Shown here: in pieces, positions 31,204-40,866 of the stretch
How positions within the stretch are numbered: position 1 is the stretch's first letter
Layout of the letters: each line of letters begins with the position of its first letter
Assembly (NCBI GenBank): GCA_022340865.1
Contig: JAJDNC010000033.1
Location: forward strand, 1 to 51,097
Length of the DNA stretch: 51,097 nucleotides
Direction: 5' to 3'
Source of the DNA: Gemmatimonadota bacterium
Lineage (GTDB): Bacteria > Gemmatimonadota > Gemmatimonadetes > Longimicrobiales > Gaopeijiaceae
The notes under the pieces: generated by a model
The model's input: only the letters and a program-made list of their open reading frames with translations
What the model was told of the DNA's origin: nothing
Database searches by the model: none
Program-made: the position numbers and the translations under genes

Positions 31204-32309
31204 TGCTTCCCTGGCTCCTTCCGCGCTTCAGCGACGTCAGCATCGTCTTCAACCTCTTCCGCTACATCACGTTCCGGGCGGCGGGCGCGGTGGTGACCTC
31301 GCTCCTCATCGCGTTCCTGGTGGGGCCGATGACCATCCGCTGGCTCACGTCGCTCCGGGTGGGACAGGTCGTGCGCGAGGTGGGCCCGGAGACGCACTAC
31401 GGGAAGGCGGGCACCCCCACCATGGGCGGGGTGATCATCATCTTCGCCGCGACGGTCTCGACGCTTCTCTGGGCCCGGCTCGACGACCCCTACACCATCC
31501 TCGCGCTGGTGGCGCTGCTGTGGATGGGAGCCATCGGCTTCCTGGACGACTACCTCAAGGTCGTCCAGCAGAGGACGCAGGGACTCGTGGCCCGCTACAA
31601 GATGATCGGCCAGGGGATCTTCGGGATCGGTTTGGGCGCGCTCCTGGTGTGGCACCCGATCTCCCAGTATCCCGGGTCCATGACCGGCGTCCCGTTCCTG
31701 TCCGACTGGGGCGCCGCGTTCTGGCCTCCGGCCTTCGTCGTGTTCGTGGCCATCGTCGTGTCGGGGACGTCCAACACGGTCAACCTCACCGACGGTCTGG
31801 ACGGTCTGGCCGCGGGGCTCACCGCCATCGTGGCGGTCACCTTCGGCATCGTGGCGTACGTCACCGGCCGCGTGAACACCTCGCATTACCTCGGCCTCTT
31901 CTACCTGCCCGGGGCCGGGGAGCTGTCGATCTTCGCCGTCGCGCTGGCGGGGGCCGCCATCGGCTTCCTCTGGTTCAACGCGCACCCGGCCGAGGTCTTC
32001 ATGGGTGACACCGGGGCCCTGGCCCTGGGAGGCGCCATCGGCGTCATGGCCATCCTCCTCAAGGCGGAGTTCCTCCTGGTGATCGCCGGAGGCGTGTTCG
32101 TCATGGAGGGGGTCTCGGTGATCCTCCAGACGTCGTGGTTCAAGTACACGGCCCGTCGCCACGGACAGGGCCGACGGGTCTTCAGGATGGCCCCCATCCA
32201 CCACCACTTCGAGAAGCTCGGCTGGCGCGAGTCGAAGGTGGTGGTGCGCTTCTGGATCCTCGGAATCCTGTGCGCGATGGTCGCGCTCAGCACGCTGAAG
32301 GTCCGGTAG
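31203..32309 (+). CDS. mraY: Phospho-MurNAc-pentapeptide transferase MraY
   Basis: The 368-residue integral membrane protein has about ten hydrophobic helices and the three MraY loops: GFLDDYLKV with the paired aspartates, NTVNLTDGLDGLAAG, and the histidine motif MAPIHHHFEKLGW. It makes lipid I from UDP-MurNAc-pentapeptide and undecaprenyl phosphate. The ATG starts at the last base of the murF stop. murD follows after 21 bases, one of the few gaps in the cluster. Confidence 0.96.
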   Translation: MLPWLLPRFSDVSIVFNLFRYITFRAAGAVVTSLLIAFLVGPMTIRWLTSLRVGQVVREVGPETHYGKAGTPTMGGVIIIFAATVSTLLWARLDDPYTILALVALLWMGAIGFLDDYLKVVQQRTQGLVARYKMIGQGIFGIGLGALLVWHPISQYPGSMTGVPFLSDWGAAFWPPAFVVFVAIVVSGTSNTVNLTDGLDGLAAGLTAIVAVTFGIVAYVTGRVNTSHYLGLFYLPGAGELSIFAVALAGAAIGFLWFNAHPAEVFMGDTGALALGGAIGVMAILLKAEFLLVIAGGVFVMEGVSVILQTSWFKYTARRHGQGRRVFRMAPIHHHFEKLGWRESKVVVRFWILGILCAMVALSTLKVR

Positions 32310-32330
32310 CGGATAGCATGCGTGCAAGCG

Positions 32331-33728
32331 ATGAGCACGAGCGAATCGGGTGGCTTGAAGGGAAAGCAGGTAGCGGTGATCGGCCTCGGGGCCAGCGGAC
32401 GAGCCGCGGCCCGACTGGCCCTTCAGAAGGGAGGAGAAGTCTATGTCTCGGATCTGCGCATTGATGCCCAGGCTGCAGCTGGTGGAGCCGAGCTCCGAGC
32501 CCTGGGAGCCGAGGTGGAGACGGGAGGACACGACATCGAGCGACTGGCGCGAGCCGACCTCGTCGTCGTCAGCCCCGGAATCCCCCCGAACGCTCCGGTG
32601 CTCGCCGCGCTCCGGGGTCGTGGGGTCCGGTGGATCTCCGAGCCTGAGCTCGCCGTTCGGTTCTTCGCTGGTCCACTGATCGCGGTCACGGGAACCAATG
32701 GCAAGACGACGACGACCCTATTGGTGGCGCACCTCCTCGAGGCGGCGGGGGCGCGGGCGGCGGTGGGCGGTAACGTGGGCGGCGGGCTCGCTCCGCCGGC
32801 TTCCGAGCTCGCTCTCCTGGGTGATGCGCCGGACTGGTACGTACTCGAGATGAGCTCCTTCCAGCTCGCGGACACGGAGCGCTTCCGCCCCGACATCGGG
32901 GTGGTGACGAACCTGTCGCCGGACCATCTGGACCGGTACGGGAGCGTGGAGGCGTACTACGCGGACAAGGCGCGGCTGTTCCTGAATGCCGACTCCTCGA
33001 GCCGGTGGGTGCTCCCGGCGAACGACGAGGGAGTGCGCGCCCTGGCCGGCGACGCGCCCGGTACGCGGTACCACTTCGCGTCCGAGAGCGGGGAAGGAGT
33101 CAACGCCTTCGTGGACGCGGGCCGGCTGAGCGTACGCCTGGAGGCGTCCGCGGACCCGGAGCCCCTCCTGGCGGCGGAGGAGCTGCCCCTCCTGGGGCGG
33201 CACAACCGGCTGAACGCGCTGGCCGCCGCGCTGGTGGCACGGGTGGCCGGCGCCGACGCCGCGAGCCTGGGGCGCGGCCTGCGCACGGCCAGCCCCCTGC
33301 CGCATCGCCTGGAGCCGGTGGTGGAGAGCCGGGGGATCCTCTGGGTCAACGACTCGAAGGCCACGAACGTGGCGGCCACGCGGAGCGCCCTGGAGAGCCT
33401 GTCTCGGCCCGTGGTGCTTCTTCTGGGCGGGAAGGACAAGGGGGAAGACTTCCGGCAGCTGGCACCGGCGCTGGGGCGGGGCGTGCGCGCCGTCCTGGCC
33501 TTCGGCGCAGCGGGACCCCGCATCGTACGGGAGCTCCGCGAGCTCCAGGATTCGGCGCCGGTGACGCTCCTGTCCGGCGGGCTCGACGAGGTGGTTCGCG
33601 AGGCCGCGGCGCTCGCTCGCCCGGGTGATCTCGTGCTGCTCTCTCCCGCATGCTCGTCCTTCGACATGTTCGAGAACTACGAGGACCGCGGTCGGCGCTT
33701 CGCCGCCCTGGCCCGGGAGGTCGCCTGA
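32331..33728 (+). CDS. murD: UDP-MurNAc-L-alanine:D-glutamate ligase MurD
   Basis: The 465-residue protein has an N-terminal Rossmann domain (VAVIGLGASGRAAARLA), the ATP loop TGTNGKTTTTLLVAH, then the MurD segments EMSSFQLADTERF, VTNLSPDHLDRYGS and WVNDSKATNVAATRSALE. It adds D-glutamate to UDP-MurNAc-L-Ala. An in-frame GTG at 32322 is an alternative start; neither has a clear Shine-Dalgarno. It overlaps ftsW by one base. Confidence 0.95.
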   Translation: MSTSESGGLKGKQVAVIGLGASGRAAARLALQKGGEVYVSDLRIDAQAAAGGAELRALGAEVETGGHDIERLARADLVVVSPGIPPNAPVLAALRGRGVRWISEPELAVRFFAGPLIAVTGTNGKTTTTLLVAHLLEAAGARAAVGGNVGGGLAPPASELALLGDAPDWYVLEMSSFQLADTERFRPDIGVVTNLSPDHLDRYGSVEAYYADKARLFLNADSSSRWVLPANDEGVRALAGDAPGTRYHFASESGEGVNAFVDAGRLSVRLEASADPEPLLAAEELPLLGRHNRLNALAAALVARVAGADAASLGRGLRTASPLPHRLEPVVESRGILWVNDSKATNVAATRSALESLSRPVVLLLGGKDKGEDFRQLAPALGRGVRAVLAFGAAGPRIVRELRELQDSAPVTLLSGGLDEVVREAAALARPGDLVLLSPACSSFDMFENYEDRGRRFAALAREVA

Positions 33729-34930
33729 TGGCCCGACCCATGGACGTCGCGCCGGAGCGCCCCATCGCCCTCCCCGACTCGGGTCTCGGCCGGGGCTGGG
33801 AGCCCGCCGCGATCTTCGTGCTCACGCTGCTGTTGCTGGCGTGTGGGCTGCTCACGCTCTACAGCGCCTCGTCGGTGCTGGCGATAAGGCAACACCTGCC
33901 GGACACGTATTACGTGTTCCGCCAGGCCGCCGGCGCCGGCCTGGGGCTGGTGCTGATGCTCGTGTGCGCGGCGCTCCCGTACTCGTTGTGGGACCGCCTG
34001 GCGTGGCCGCTGTTCTGGGTGTGCGTAACGCTCCTGATGGTCACCGTGCTCCCCGGAACCGAGGCCATCGCGCCGAGGGTCAACGGCGCCCGCAGGTGGC
34101 TGAACGTCGGCGTGACGCTGCAGCCCTCCGAGTTCGCGAAGATCGCCGTCATCATCTGGACGGCGTCCATCGCGGTGAAGAAGGCCCGACAGGACCACTT
34201 CAAGCGGCTCTCCCTGGGCCTCGGACCCTTCTTCATCGCGTGGAGCGCGCTGCTCCTCCCGGTGCTGCTGGAGCCCGACCTGTCCACGGCGTGCATCATC
34301 GCGATGCTGGGCGTGCTGATCCTGTTCGCGGCGGGTGCCCGCCCGGGTCACTTCCTCTTCCTCGGCCTGCTGGCCGTCCCGTTCCTGAAGAACCAGCTCG
34401 CCGTGGGATTCCGGGCCGACCGTATGGCCGCCTTCCTCAACCCGGCCACGGACCCCGGGGGAGCCGGCTTCCAGGTGCGGCAGTCCCTGGTGGCGCTGGG
34501 GTCGGGTGGACTCACGGGGGTGGGCTTCGGCATGGGGCTGCAGAAGTTCGGATTCCTTCCGGAGGCCCACAACGACTTCATCTTCGCCATGGTGGGCGAG
34601 GAGTGGGGCTTCCTGGGCGTGGTGTTCCTGACGGCTCTCTTCGTGGCCATCATCCTCGTGGGCTTCCGCATCGCCGGGCGGGCACCGGACTTCTTCGGAG
34701 AGCTCCTGGCCATCGGCGTCACGAACCTCGTCGCCATCCAGGCCGTCCTCCACATGGCGGTGGGGCTGGGCCTGGTTCCCACCACAGGGCTGGCTCTCCC
34801 TCTGGTCTCGTACGGACGCTCCAACCTGGTGGTGACGCTCATCGCCATGGGCATCCTCATGTCGGTGGCCCGGGCCGCGCCTGGCCGTACAGGCAGGAGC
34901 CGTACGGGCAGGAAGGGGGCCCGTGCATGA
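33728..34930 (+). CDS. ftsW: Septal peptidoglycan polymerase FtsW
   Basis: The 400-residue SEDS-family protein has about ten membrane helices. It carries the conserved periplasmic segment GARRWLNVGVTLQPSEFAK, the glycosyltransferase aspartate region LLEPDLSTA, and the motifs PEAHNDFIFAMVGEEWGFLG and LPLVSYGRSN. It polymerises lipid II at the septum together with FtsI. The basic C-terminal tail (GRTGRSRTGRKGA) is cytoplasmic. It overlaps murG by eight bases. Confidence 0.95.
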   Translation: MARPMDVAPERPIALPDSGLGRGWEPAAIFVLTLLLLACGLLTLYSASSVLAIRQHLPDTYYVFRQAAGAGLGLVLMLVCAALPYSLWDRLAWPLFWVCVTLLMVTVLPGTEAIAPRVNGARRWLNVGVTLQPSEFAKIAVIIWTASIAVKKARQDHFKRLSLGLGPFFIAWSALLLPVLLEPDLSTACIIAMLGVLILFAAGARPGHFLFLGLLAVPFLKNQLAVGFRADRMAAFLNPATDPGGAGFQVRQSLVALGSGGLTGVGFGMGLQKFGFLPEAHNDFIFAMVGEEWGFLGVVFLTALFVAIILVGFRIAGRAPDFFGELLAIGVTNLVAIQAVLHMAVGLGLVPTTGLALPLVSYGRSNLVVTLIAMGILMSVARAAPGRTGRSRTGRKGARA

Positions 34931-36095
34931 GACCCCGCGCCCTTCGGGCCCCGTCGTGGTCTTCTCGGGTGGCGGAACCGGGGGACACCTCTACCCGGCC
35001 CTCGCCCTGGCGGAAGGGTTCGCCCAGGCGCGGCCCGACGCGCGACTCTTCTTCGTCGGCGCGTCCCGGGGCGTGGAAGCGCGTATCCTGCCCTCGCTCG
35101 GCACGGAGCACGTGCTCCTCCCCGTCGAGGGCTTCCAGCGGGGCAGCGGCCTGGCGGGCCTCCGGGCCCTCCCCGCGCTGGGAGCGTCCCTGGCACGGGT
35201 CCTCGGCCTCTTCCGCTCCCTTCGGCCGGAGCTGGTGGTGGTGACCGGGGGTTACGCCGGGGGACCGGCGGGGATCGCCGCGGGGATCCTGGGGGTCCCG
35301 CTCGCGATTCAGGAGCAGAACGCCATGCCCGGCGTCACCACGCGCCTGCTCAGCCTGTGGGCCCGCCAGGTGCATCTGGCCTTCCCGGAAGCCGCGGCAC
35401 GCCTCCCTCGCCCGGCGCGGAGACGCGCCCGGGTGACGGGGAACCCCGTGCGCCCCGCGCCGGGCATCGATCGCATCCGGGCGCGGGAGTCCTTCGGTCT
35501 TCCCGCTCAGGGCACGGTGGCTCTCGTCACGGGCGGCAGCCAGGGCTCCGCGGCGCTGAATCGCCTCCTCGTGGAGGTGGTGGAGGAGGTGGCGGGTGGC
35601 ACCCTTCCACATCTGTCGGGATTGACGCTCCTCTGGTCCACCGGACCCACGCATCACGCGCAGGTCACCGAGGCCCTCGAGGCGGTGGGCGCCCCGAAGT
35701 GGGTGCGCGCGCTCGGCTACATCGACGACATGCCCGCGGCGATGACCGCGGCGGATCTGGCGGTGAGCAGGGCCGGGGCCATGACCACCGCGGAGATCCT
35801 GAACCACGGGCTGCCGGCGGTGCTGGTGCCGCTGCCCACCGCGGCGGCGGACCACCAGGCGCGCAACGCCGAGGCGCTGGCGGCCGCGGGTGCCGCCGTG
35901 TTGGCCCGCGAGGAGGGCCTCACGGGTCGGGCCCTCTGGGACCACGTGGCGAAGATCGTCGAGGACGCGGAGCTCCGCTCCCGGATGGCCTCGGCGGCCC
36001 GCCAGCGGGCCCGTCCCGCCGCCACCGCCGAGATCGTCGCCGACCTGGTGGGTATCCTGCCCCGTGACTCCCGTGGTCCTCGGAGGCGCCGATGA
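34923..36095 (+). CDS. murG: Lipid II synthase glycosyltransferase MurG
   Basis: The 390-residue protein has the MurG glycine loop FSGGGTGGHLYPALALA, the second glycine-rich region VTGGYAGGPAGIAAG, IQEQNAMPG, and VTGGSQGSAALN plus VSRAGAMTTAEI in the sugar-nucleotide domain. It transfers GlcNAc from UDP-GlcNAc to lipid I at the inner face of the membrane. The start is a GTG within the end of ftsW, preceded by AGGGGGC. It overlaps murC by four bases. Confidence 0.95.
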   Translation: MHETPRPSGPVVVFSGGGTGGHLYPALALAEGFAQARPDARLFFVGASRGVEARILPSLGTEHVLLPVEGFQRGSGLAGLRALPALGASLARVLGLFRSLRPELVVVTGGYAGGPAGIAAGILGVPLAIQEQNAMPGVTTRLLSLWARQVHLAFPEAAARLPRPARRRARVTGNPVRPAPGIDRIRARESFGLPAQGTVALVTGGSQGSAALNRLLVEVVEEVAGGTLPHLSGLTLLWSTGPTHHAQVTEALEAVGAPKWVRALGYIDDMPAAMTAADLAVSRAGAMTTAEILNHGLPAVLVPLPTAAADHQARNAEALAAAGAAVLAREEGLTGRALWDHVAKIVEDAELRSRMASAARQRARPAATAEIVADLVGILPRDSRGPRRRR

Positions 36096-37513
36096 GCGGC
36101 GTGGACGTCGACCTGCGCTCGCTGGCCGTGAGCGGGACGGTCCACTTCGTGGGGGTGGGCGGCGCCGGCATGTGCGCGCTTGCGGCGCTGCTCCTGCGCC
36201 ACGGCGGACGCGTCAGCGGGTGCGACGTCAAGGACTCGCAGGCGCTCAGGGACCTGGAGGGTTTGGGTGCGACGGTCGCCGTGGGCCATGACAGCGCCCA
36301 CGTCGAGGACGCCAGCGCGGTGGTGGTGACGGCGGCGGTGAGCCCGACCCACCCGGAGATCCTGCGGGCTCTGGAGCGGGGGATCCCCGTGCTGAAGCGC
36401 GCGCAGGCCCTGGGCGCCTGGGTGAACCAGGGGCAGCTCGTGGCGGTGGCGGGGACGCACGGCAAGACCACCACCACCGCGATGGCGACGGAGATCCTCG
36501 CGGCCGACGGCCGCGACCCCACCGGGCTCGTCGGGGGCAGGGTGGCCGCCTGGGGCGGCAACCTCCGCTACGGGGCCGACACGCTCTATGTGGTGGAAGC
36601 GGACGAGTACGACCGCTCCTTCCACACGCTCATGCCCGACGTGGCGGTGGTCACGAGCCTGGAGGCGGATCACCTGGACGTGTACGGCGACCTGGAGGGC
36701 GTGCGCACGGGGTTCCGGCGGTTCCTGGAGGGCGTGCGCAGGGGCGGGCACGTGGTGGCGTGCGCCGACGACCACGGTGCCTCCTCGCTGCTGGCTGCCG
36801 TGGGAGACTCGGGTGCCACCGCCTACACCTACGGCCTGTCGGCGGGGAGCCAGCTGCGGGCGGTGGAGGTGAGCAGCGCGCCGGGAACCGTGCGCTGCCG
36901 GGTCCTCGAGGACGGTGAGGATCGCGGGACCATCACGCTCTCCGTGGACGGCGTCCACAACCTGCGCAACGCCCTCGGAGCCACAGCTGCTGCCCGCTCG
37001 TTGGGCGCGTCCTGGGGAGCGGTGCGGGACGCCCTGTCCTCCTTCCGCGGCGTGGGGCGCCGCTTCGAGCGCCTGGGCGTGGCCCAGGGCGTCACGGTGG
37101 TGGACGACTACGCGCACCATCCCACCGAGATCCGGGCGGCGCTGCAGGCCGCACGGGCCTCGTTCCCGAACGCGCGCCTGGTGGTGGCCTTCCAGCCGCA
37201 TCTGTACTCCCGCACCCGGGACTTCGCCGCGGAGTTCGGCGCGTCCCTGGCGGCGGCGGACGTGGTCTGGGTCACCGACGTCTTTCCCGCCCGCGAGGCG
37301 CCCATCCCCGGCGTGACCGGCGAGATGGTGGCCGTCGAGGCGCGCCGGTCCGGCGTCCCCGACGTCCACTACCGGCCCGGGCTGGACGAGCTCGGCGTCG
37401 ACCTGGCGGGGAGCCTCGCCCAGGGAGACCTCCTGCTCACGCTGGGGGCGGGCTCCGTGGAGCGCCTGGGGCGCGCCGTCCTCGACCTGCTGGAGGCCCG
37501 GATCCATGCGTAG
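36092..37513 (+). CDS. murC: UDP-MurNAc:L-alanine ligase MurC
   Basis: The 473-residue ligase has an N-terminal nucleotide domain (VHFVGVGGAGMCALA), the ATP loop VAGTHGKTTTTAMA, the EADEYDRSFHTLMP block, the HLDVYGDLEG segment and late DDYAHHPTEIRAAL. It adds L-alanine to UDP-MurNAc, the first stem-peptide step. ftsQ follows with an eight-base overlap, where many genomes have murB and ddl in between. Confidence 0.95.
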   Translation: MSGVDVDLRSLAVSGTVHFVGVGGAGMCALAALLLRHGGRVSGCDVKDSQALRDLEGLGATVAVGHDSAHVEDASAVVVTAAVSPTHPEILRALERGIPVLKRAQALGAWVNQGQLVAVAGTHGKTTTTAMATEILAADGRDPTGLVGGRVAAWGGNLRYGADTLYVVEADEYDRSFHTLMPDVAVVTSLEADHLDVYGDLEGVRTGFRRFLEGVRRGGHVVACADDHGASSLLAAVGDSGATAYTYGLSAGSQLRAVEVSSAPGTVRCRVLEDGEDRGTITLSVDGVHNLRNALGATAAARSLGASWGAVRDALSSFRGVGRRFERLGVAQGVTVVDDYAHHPTEIRAALQAARASFPNARLVVAFQPHLYSRTRDFAAEFGASLAAADVVWVTDVFPAREAPIPGVTGEMVAVEARRSGVPDVHYRPGLDELGVDLAGSLAQGDLLLTLGAGSVERLGRAVLDLLEARIHA

Positions 37514-38237
37514 GGACGCGCGCATTCTGGTGGCGACCCTCGTGGTGGGGGGGCTCTGGATGGGCGCCCGACGCGCCTGGGTGGCCCTGGCGGCCACGAA
37601 CACCTTCCGGGTCCGCGACGTCGAGATCTCCGGGCTCCGGTATCTCGACCGCGACGCGGTGCTGCACGCCCTCGACCTCACCGAGGAGAGCAACATCTGG
37701 AGCGACGTCGGGGTCTGGGCCCGCGACGTGGAGCGACTGCCCCTGGTGGAGCGCGCCCACATTCGCCGGCGGATGCCCGGAACGCTGGTGGTGAGCGTGG
37801 TGGAGCGCACACCCGTGGCCCTGGTGCCCACGCCGGTCCTGAGGCCCGTGGACGCGCGCGGGGCGCTCCTGCCCATCGACCCGGCGGAGCATCGCCTCGA
37901 TTTGCCCGTCCTCCACGAGTCCAGGATGCCGGCCCCCGGATCGCTGTTCCTGCCCCGGAACGGGCGGCGCCTGGCTGCCCTCATCGCACGGCTGGACGAG
38001 GCGGACGCGGACTTCATGGAGGGAGCCTCGGAGGTGACCTGGCAGGGGGGCCACGCGCTGGTGATCCGCTGGAGCGAGCCCCAGGTGGATTTTCTGTTGA
38101 ACGCCGCCGCACCGGCTCGACGCGTGCGGGAAGGCCTGACGGTGTTGAGTGACGCGATGGCGCGTGAGCCGTCGGACCCACCCATCGCCATAGATCTCAG
38201 ATACGCGGACCAGGTGGTGGTCCGCCGCAAACGTTAG
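37506..38237 (+). CDS. ftsQ: Division protein FtsQ
   Basis: The 243-residue bitopic protein has one N-terminal membrane segment (ILVATLVVGGLWMGA). A POTRA domain follows (FRVRDVEISGLRYLDRDAVL and LPLVERAHIRRRMPGTLVVS VERTP). The FtsQ beta domain ends in a segment leading to IAIDLRYADQVVVRRKR. It connects early and late division proteins and binds FtsL and FtsB. Family members vary much in sequence, but the POTRA pattern and position before ftsA make the call good. A gap of 14 bases separates it from ftsA. Confidence 0.9.
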   Translation: MRRDARILVATLVVGGLWMGARRAWVALAATNTFRVRDVEISGLRYLDRDAVLHALDLTEESNIWSDVGVWARDVERLPLVERAHIRRRMPGTLVVSVVERTPVALVPTPVLRPVDARGALLPIDPAEHRLDLPVLHESRMPAPGSLFLPRNGRRLAALIARLDEADADFMEGASEVTWQGGHALVIRWSEPQVDFLLNAAAPARRVREGLTVLSDAMAREPSDPPIAIDLRYADQVVVRRKR

Positions 38238-38251
38238 CGAGCCACGGAGCC

Positions 38252-39481
38252 ATGCGAGCGAACCTGATCGCCGGTCTCGATATCGGAACCACGAAGACGT
38301 GCGCCGTCATCGGCGAGGTAGTGGAAGACCCTCGGCGTCCGGGCTTGACCATCCTCGGAGTCGGGCAGGCCCGCACGGGGGGCATGCGTGGCGACATGGT
38401 CACGAACATCGAGGAGATGACCGAGTCGGTCAGGGCCTCGCTCAAGGAAGCGGAGCTGATGGCCGGCTCCGCCGTGGATCGCGTGTACGCCGGTATAGGC
38501 GGTGACCACGTGCGCGCCGCCAGCTCCATGGGGGTGGTAGCTGTAGCGGAGGACGAGGTCACCGCCGACGACGTCGAGCGCGTCCACGTGGTCGCCCGCG
38601 CCGTGGCGCTCCCGCCGGACCGCGAGATGCTGCACGCGATCCCCCAGGAGTACCGCGTGGACCACCAGCGCGGCATCAAGGACCCCATGGGGATGGCCGG
38701 CGTCCGCCTCGAGGCGGAGATCTTCATGGTGACGTCGGCGGTCACCGCCGCGGCACACATTCGCAAGGCCGTCAACCGCGCCGGCTACCGCGTCCAGGAG
38801 CTGGTGCTCGAGCCCCTGGCCGGGGCCCGCGCCGTGCTCACCGAGGACGAGAAGGAGGTGGGGGTGGTGATGGTGGAGATGGGCGCGTCCACCACCGACA
38901 TCGCCGCCTACTACGAGGGGAAGATCCGCCGCGTGGCCGTGCTCCCTTTCGGGGGCTCCACGCTGACGTCCGATCTCGTCCACGGCCTGTCGGTGCCCTG
39001 GGCCGAAGCGCAGCGTGCCAAGGAGCACTACGCCGCCGCCTACGCGCAGCTCGTGGATCCGCGGGAGACGGTGGAGCTGCCGGGGCCGTCGCCGAACCAG
39101 ACGCGGGCGGTGGCCCGCGAGCTCATCGCCCACATCGTGGAGCAGCGCCTCGACGAGATGTTCGGCCTGATCCAGCGCGACCTCCAGGACCAGGAGATCA
39201 TGGACAAGCTGGCCGCGGGGGTCGTGCTCACAGGCGGTACGGCGGCCCTTCCCGGCATCGTCGAGCTCGGACAGCAGATCTTCGCGGCTCCGGTGCGCCT
39301 CGGCGTTCCCCACGAGGGCCTGGGCGGTCTGGCCGACTCCGTGGGCCGCCCGAAGTTCACCATCGCCGCGGGGCTCGCCCTGTGGGGAGCCGACCACTTC
39401 CAGGAGACCGGGGTCGGCGCTTCGACGCTCACGTCGGGCGTGCTCACGAAGCTGGGCACCTGGCTGAAGGAGTTCTTTTGA
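38252..39481 (+). CDS. ftsA: Division protein FtsA
   Basis: The 409-residue actin-like ATPase opens with AGLDIGTTKTCAVIGEV (phosphate 1 loop). It has an SHS2/1C insert near PQEYRVDHQRGIKDPMG, the adenosine loop GVVLTGGTAALPGI, and ends in a short amphipathic helix (LTKLGTWLKEFF) that tethers the protein to the membrane. It anchors FtsZ at the membrane. ftsZ starts 37 bases later with its own strong ribosome binding site. Confidence 0.95.
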   Translation: MRANLIAGLDIGTTKTCAVIGEVVEDPRRPGLTILGVGQARTGGMRGDMVTNIEEMTESVRASLKEAELMAGSAVDRVYAGIGGDHVRAASSMGVVAVAEDEVTADDVERVHVVARAVALPPDREMLHAIPQEYRVDHQRGIKDPMGMAGVRLEAEIFMVTSAVTAAAHIRKAVNRAGYRVQELVLEPLAGARAVLTEDEKEVGVVMVEMGASTTDIAAYYEGKIRRVAVLPFGGSTLTSDLVHGLSVPWAEAQRAKEHYAAAYAQLVDPRETVELPGPSPNQTRAVARELIAHIVEQRLDEMFGLIQRDLQDQEIMDKLAAGVVLTGGTAALPGIVELGQQIFAAPVRLGVPHEGLGGLADSVGRPKFTIAAGLALWGADHFQETGVGASTLTSGVLTKLGTWLKEFF

Positions 39482-39518
39482 TTTCGTCGCGCAGCACCTA
39501 CTCAGGAGGGAGTAGACC

Positions 39519-40745
39519 ATGATGATCTTCGAGTTCGAGGAGACCCCGCTGCAGAACGCCCGCATGAAGGTGGTGGGCGTAGGGGGGGCTGGCGGGAACG
39601 CCGTCAACCGCATGATCGACGAGGATCTGGAGGGCGTCGAGTTCATCTCCATGAACACCGACGGCCAGGCGCTGAAGGGCTCGCGCGCACAGGTTACCCT
39701 CCAGATCGGCAAGAAGCTGACCCGGGGCCTGGGTGCCGGTGCGCGCCCGGAGATCGGCCGTCAGGCCATCGCCGAGAGCGAGGAGGAGGTACGTCGTGCC
39801 CTGGAGGGTGCCGATCTGGTATTCGTCACGGCGGGCATGGGTGGAGGCACCGGGACCGGCGCGGCCCCCATCGTGGCGGAGATCGCACGGGACATGGGCG
39901 CGCTCACCATCGGCATCGTCACGCGGCCCTTCTCCTTCGAGGGAAAGAAGCGCGAGCGGCAGGCCCAGCTCGGCCTCGCGGAGCTGCGCCGCTGCGTGGA
40001 CACCATGATCGTGGTGCCCAACGACCGGCTCCTCTCGGTGGTGCCCAAGGGCACCTCGTTCCGGGACGCGCTGAAGAAGGCCGACGAGGTCCTCCTGCAC
40101 GCCACGCAGGGTATCAGCGACCTCATCCGGGTCACCGGCGAGGTCAACGTGGACTTCGCGGACGTGCGGACCGTCATGGCCTGTCGGGGCCCCGCCCTCA
40201 TGGGCACCGGCTTCGGCGAAGGGGACAACCGCTCGCAGGAGGCGGCCCAGGAAGCCATCTCCTCGCCGCTCCTCGACGACGTCTCCATCTCCGGGGCGCG
40301 CGGCGTGCTCATCAACATCACCGGCGGCCTGGATCTCGCCATTGACGAGGTTACGCAGATCTCTTCGATTATCCAGGGTGAGGCGGGAGAAGAGGCCGAG
40401 ATCATCTTCGGCGCGGTGCACGATCCGGAGCTCGAGGGCAAGGTCCGCGTGACGGTCATTGCCACGGGCTTCGATTCGTCGGAAGAGGAGAAGGTCATCC
40501 GCCCGGACTTCCGCCGTGCGCGTCAGCAGCCCCTGCCGCAGCCCCAGGTGCAGGCGGAGACGGCTGCCCGGCCCGCGGTGCAGCAGGCGGCGCCACCGGT
40601 TCGCCAGGTGGAGGCGAGAGTGGCAGTGGGGGGCGCGCGGACGGACCAGGTGCTCCCGCTGAACCGGTTCCCCGAGCGCATGGTGACCCGAGAACAGCTG
40701 ACGGAGCTTGACATTCCCACGTTCATTCGCAGACAGATGGATTAG
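39519..40745 (+). CDS. ftsZ: Division GTPase FtsZ
   Basis: The 408-residue tubulin-like protein has the loop [14 protein letters not shown], the signature GGGTGTG at 108-114, and the T7 region ([12 protein letters not shown]). A Gln/Pro/Ala-rich linker of about 60 residues is followed by the conserved tail [12 protein letters not shown], which binds FtsA. It polymerises into the Z-ring. AGGAGGGAG lies seven bases from the ATG, the strongest Shine-Dalgarno in the cluster, in line with high FtsZ need. Length is normal. Confidence 0.97.
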   Translation: MMIFEFEETPLQNARMKVVGVGGAGGNAVNRMIDEDLEGVEFISMNTDGQALKGSRAQVTLQIGKKLTRGLGAGARPEIGRQAIAESEEEVRRALEGADLVFVTAGMGGGTGTGAAPIVAEIARDMGALTIGIVTRPFSFEGKKRERQAQLGLAELRRCVDTMIVVPNDRLLSVVPKGTSFRDALKKADEVLLHATQGISDLIRVTGEVNVDFADVRTVMACRGPALMGTGFGEGDNRSQEAAQEAISSPLLDDVSISGARGVLINITGGLDLAIDEVTQISSIIQGEAGEEAEIIFGAVHDPELEGKVRVTVIATGFDSSEEEKVIRPDFRRARQQPLPQPQVQAETAARPAVQQAAPPVRQVEARVAVGGARTDQVLPLNRFPERMVTREQLTELDIPTFIRRQMD

Positions 40746-40866
40746 GGGGGCATCCGTGCACGTCCCCAGACCATGGGCCGATTGGCCGTCCGGCGGGACA
40801 CTCCCTCCCCCGCCGGGCGGCCGACGGCTCGACGACCTCGGTGACACCGCGAGAGGCAGGGGCCAC

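Noticed and set aside
35717..38230. Open frame of over 830 codons on the minus strand opposite murG, murC and ftsQ
   Set aside because: Shadow of three overlapping real genes; Arg/Ser/Thr-rich and no recognisable domain.
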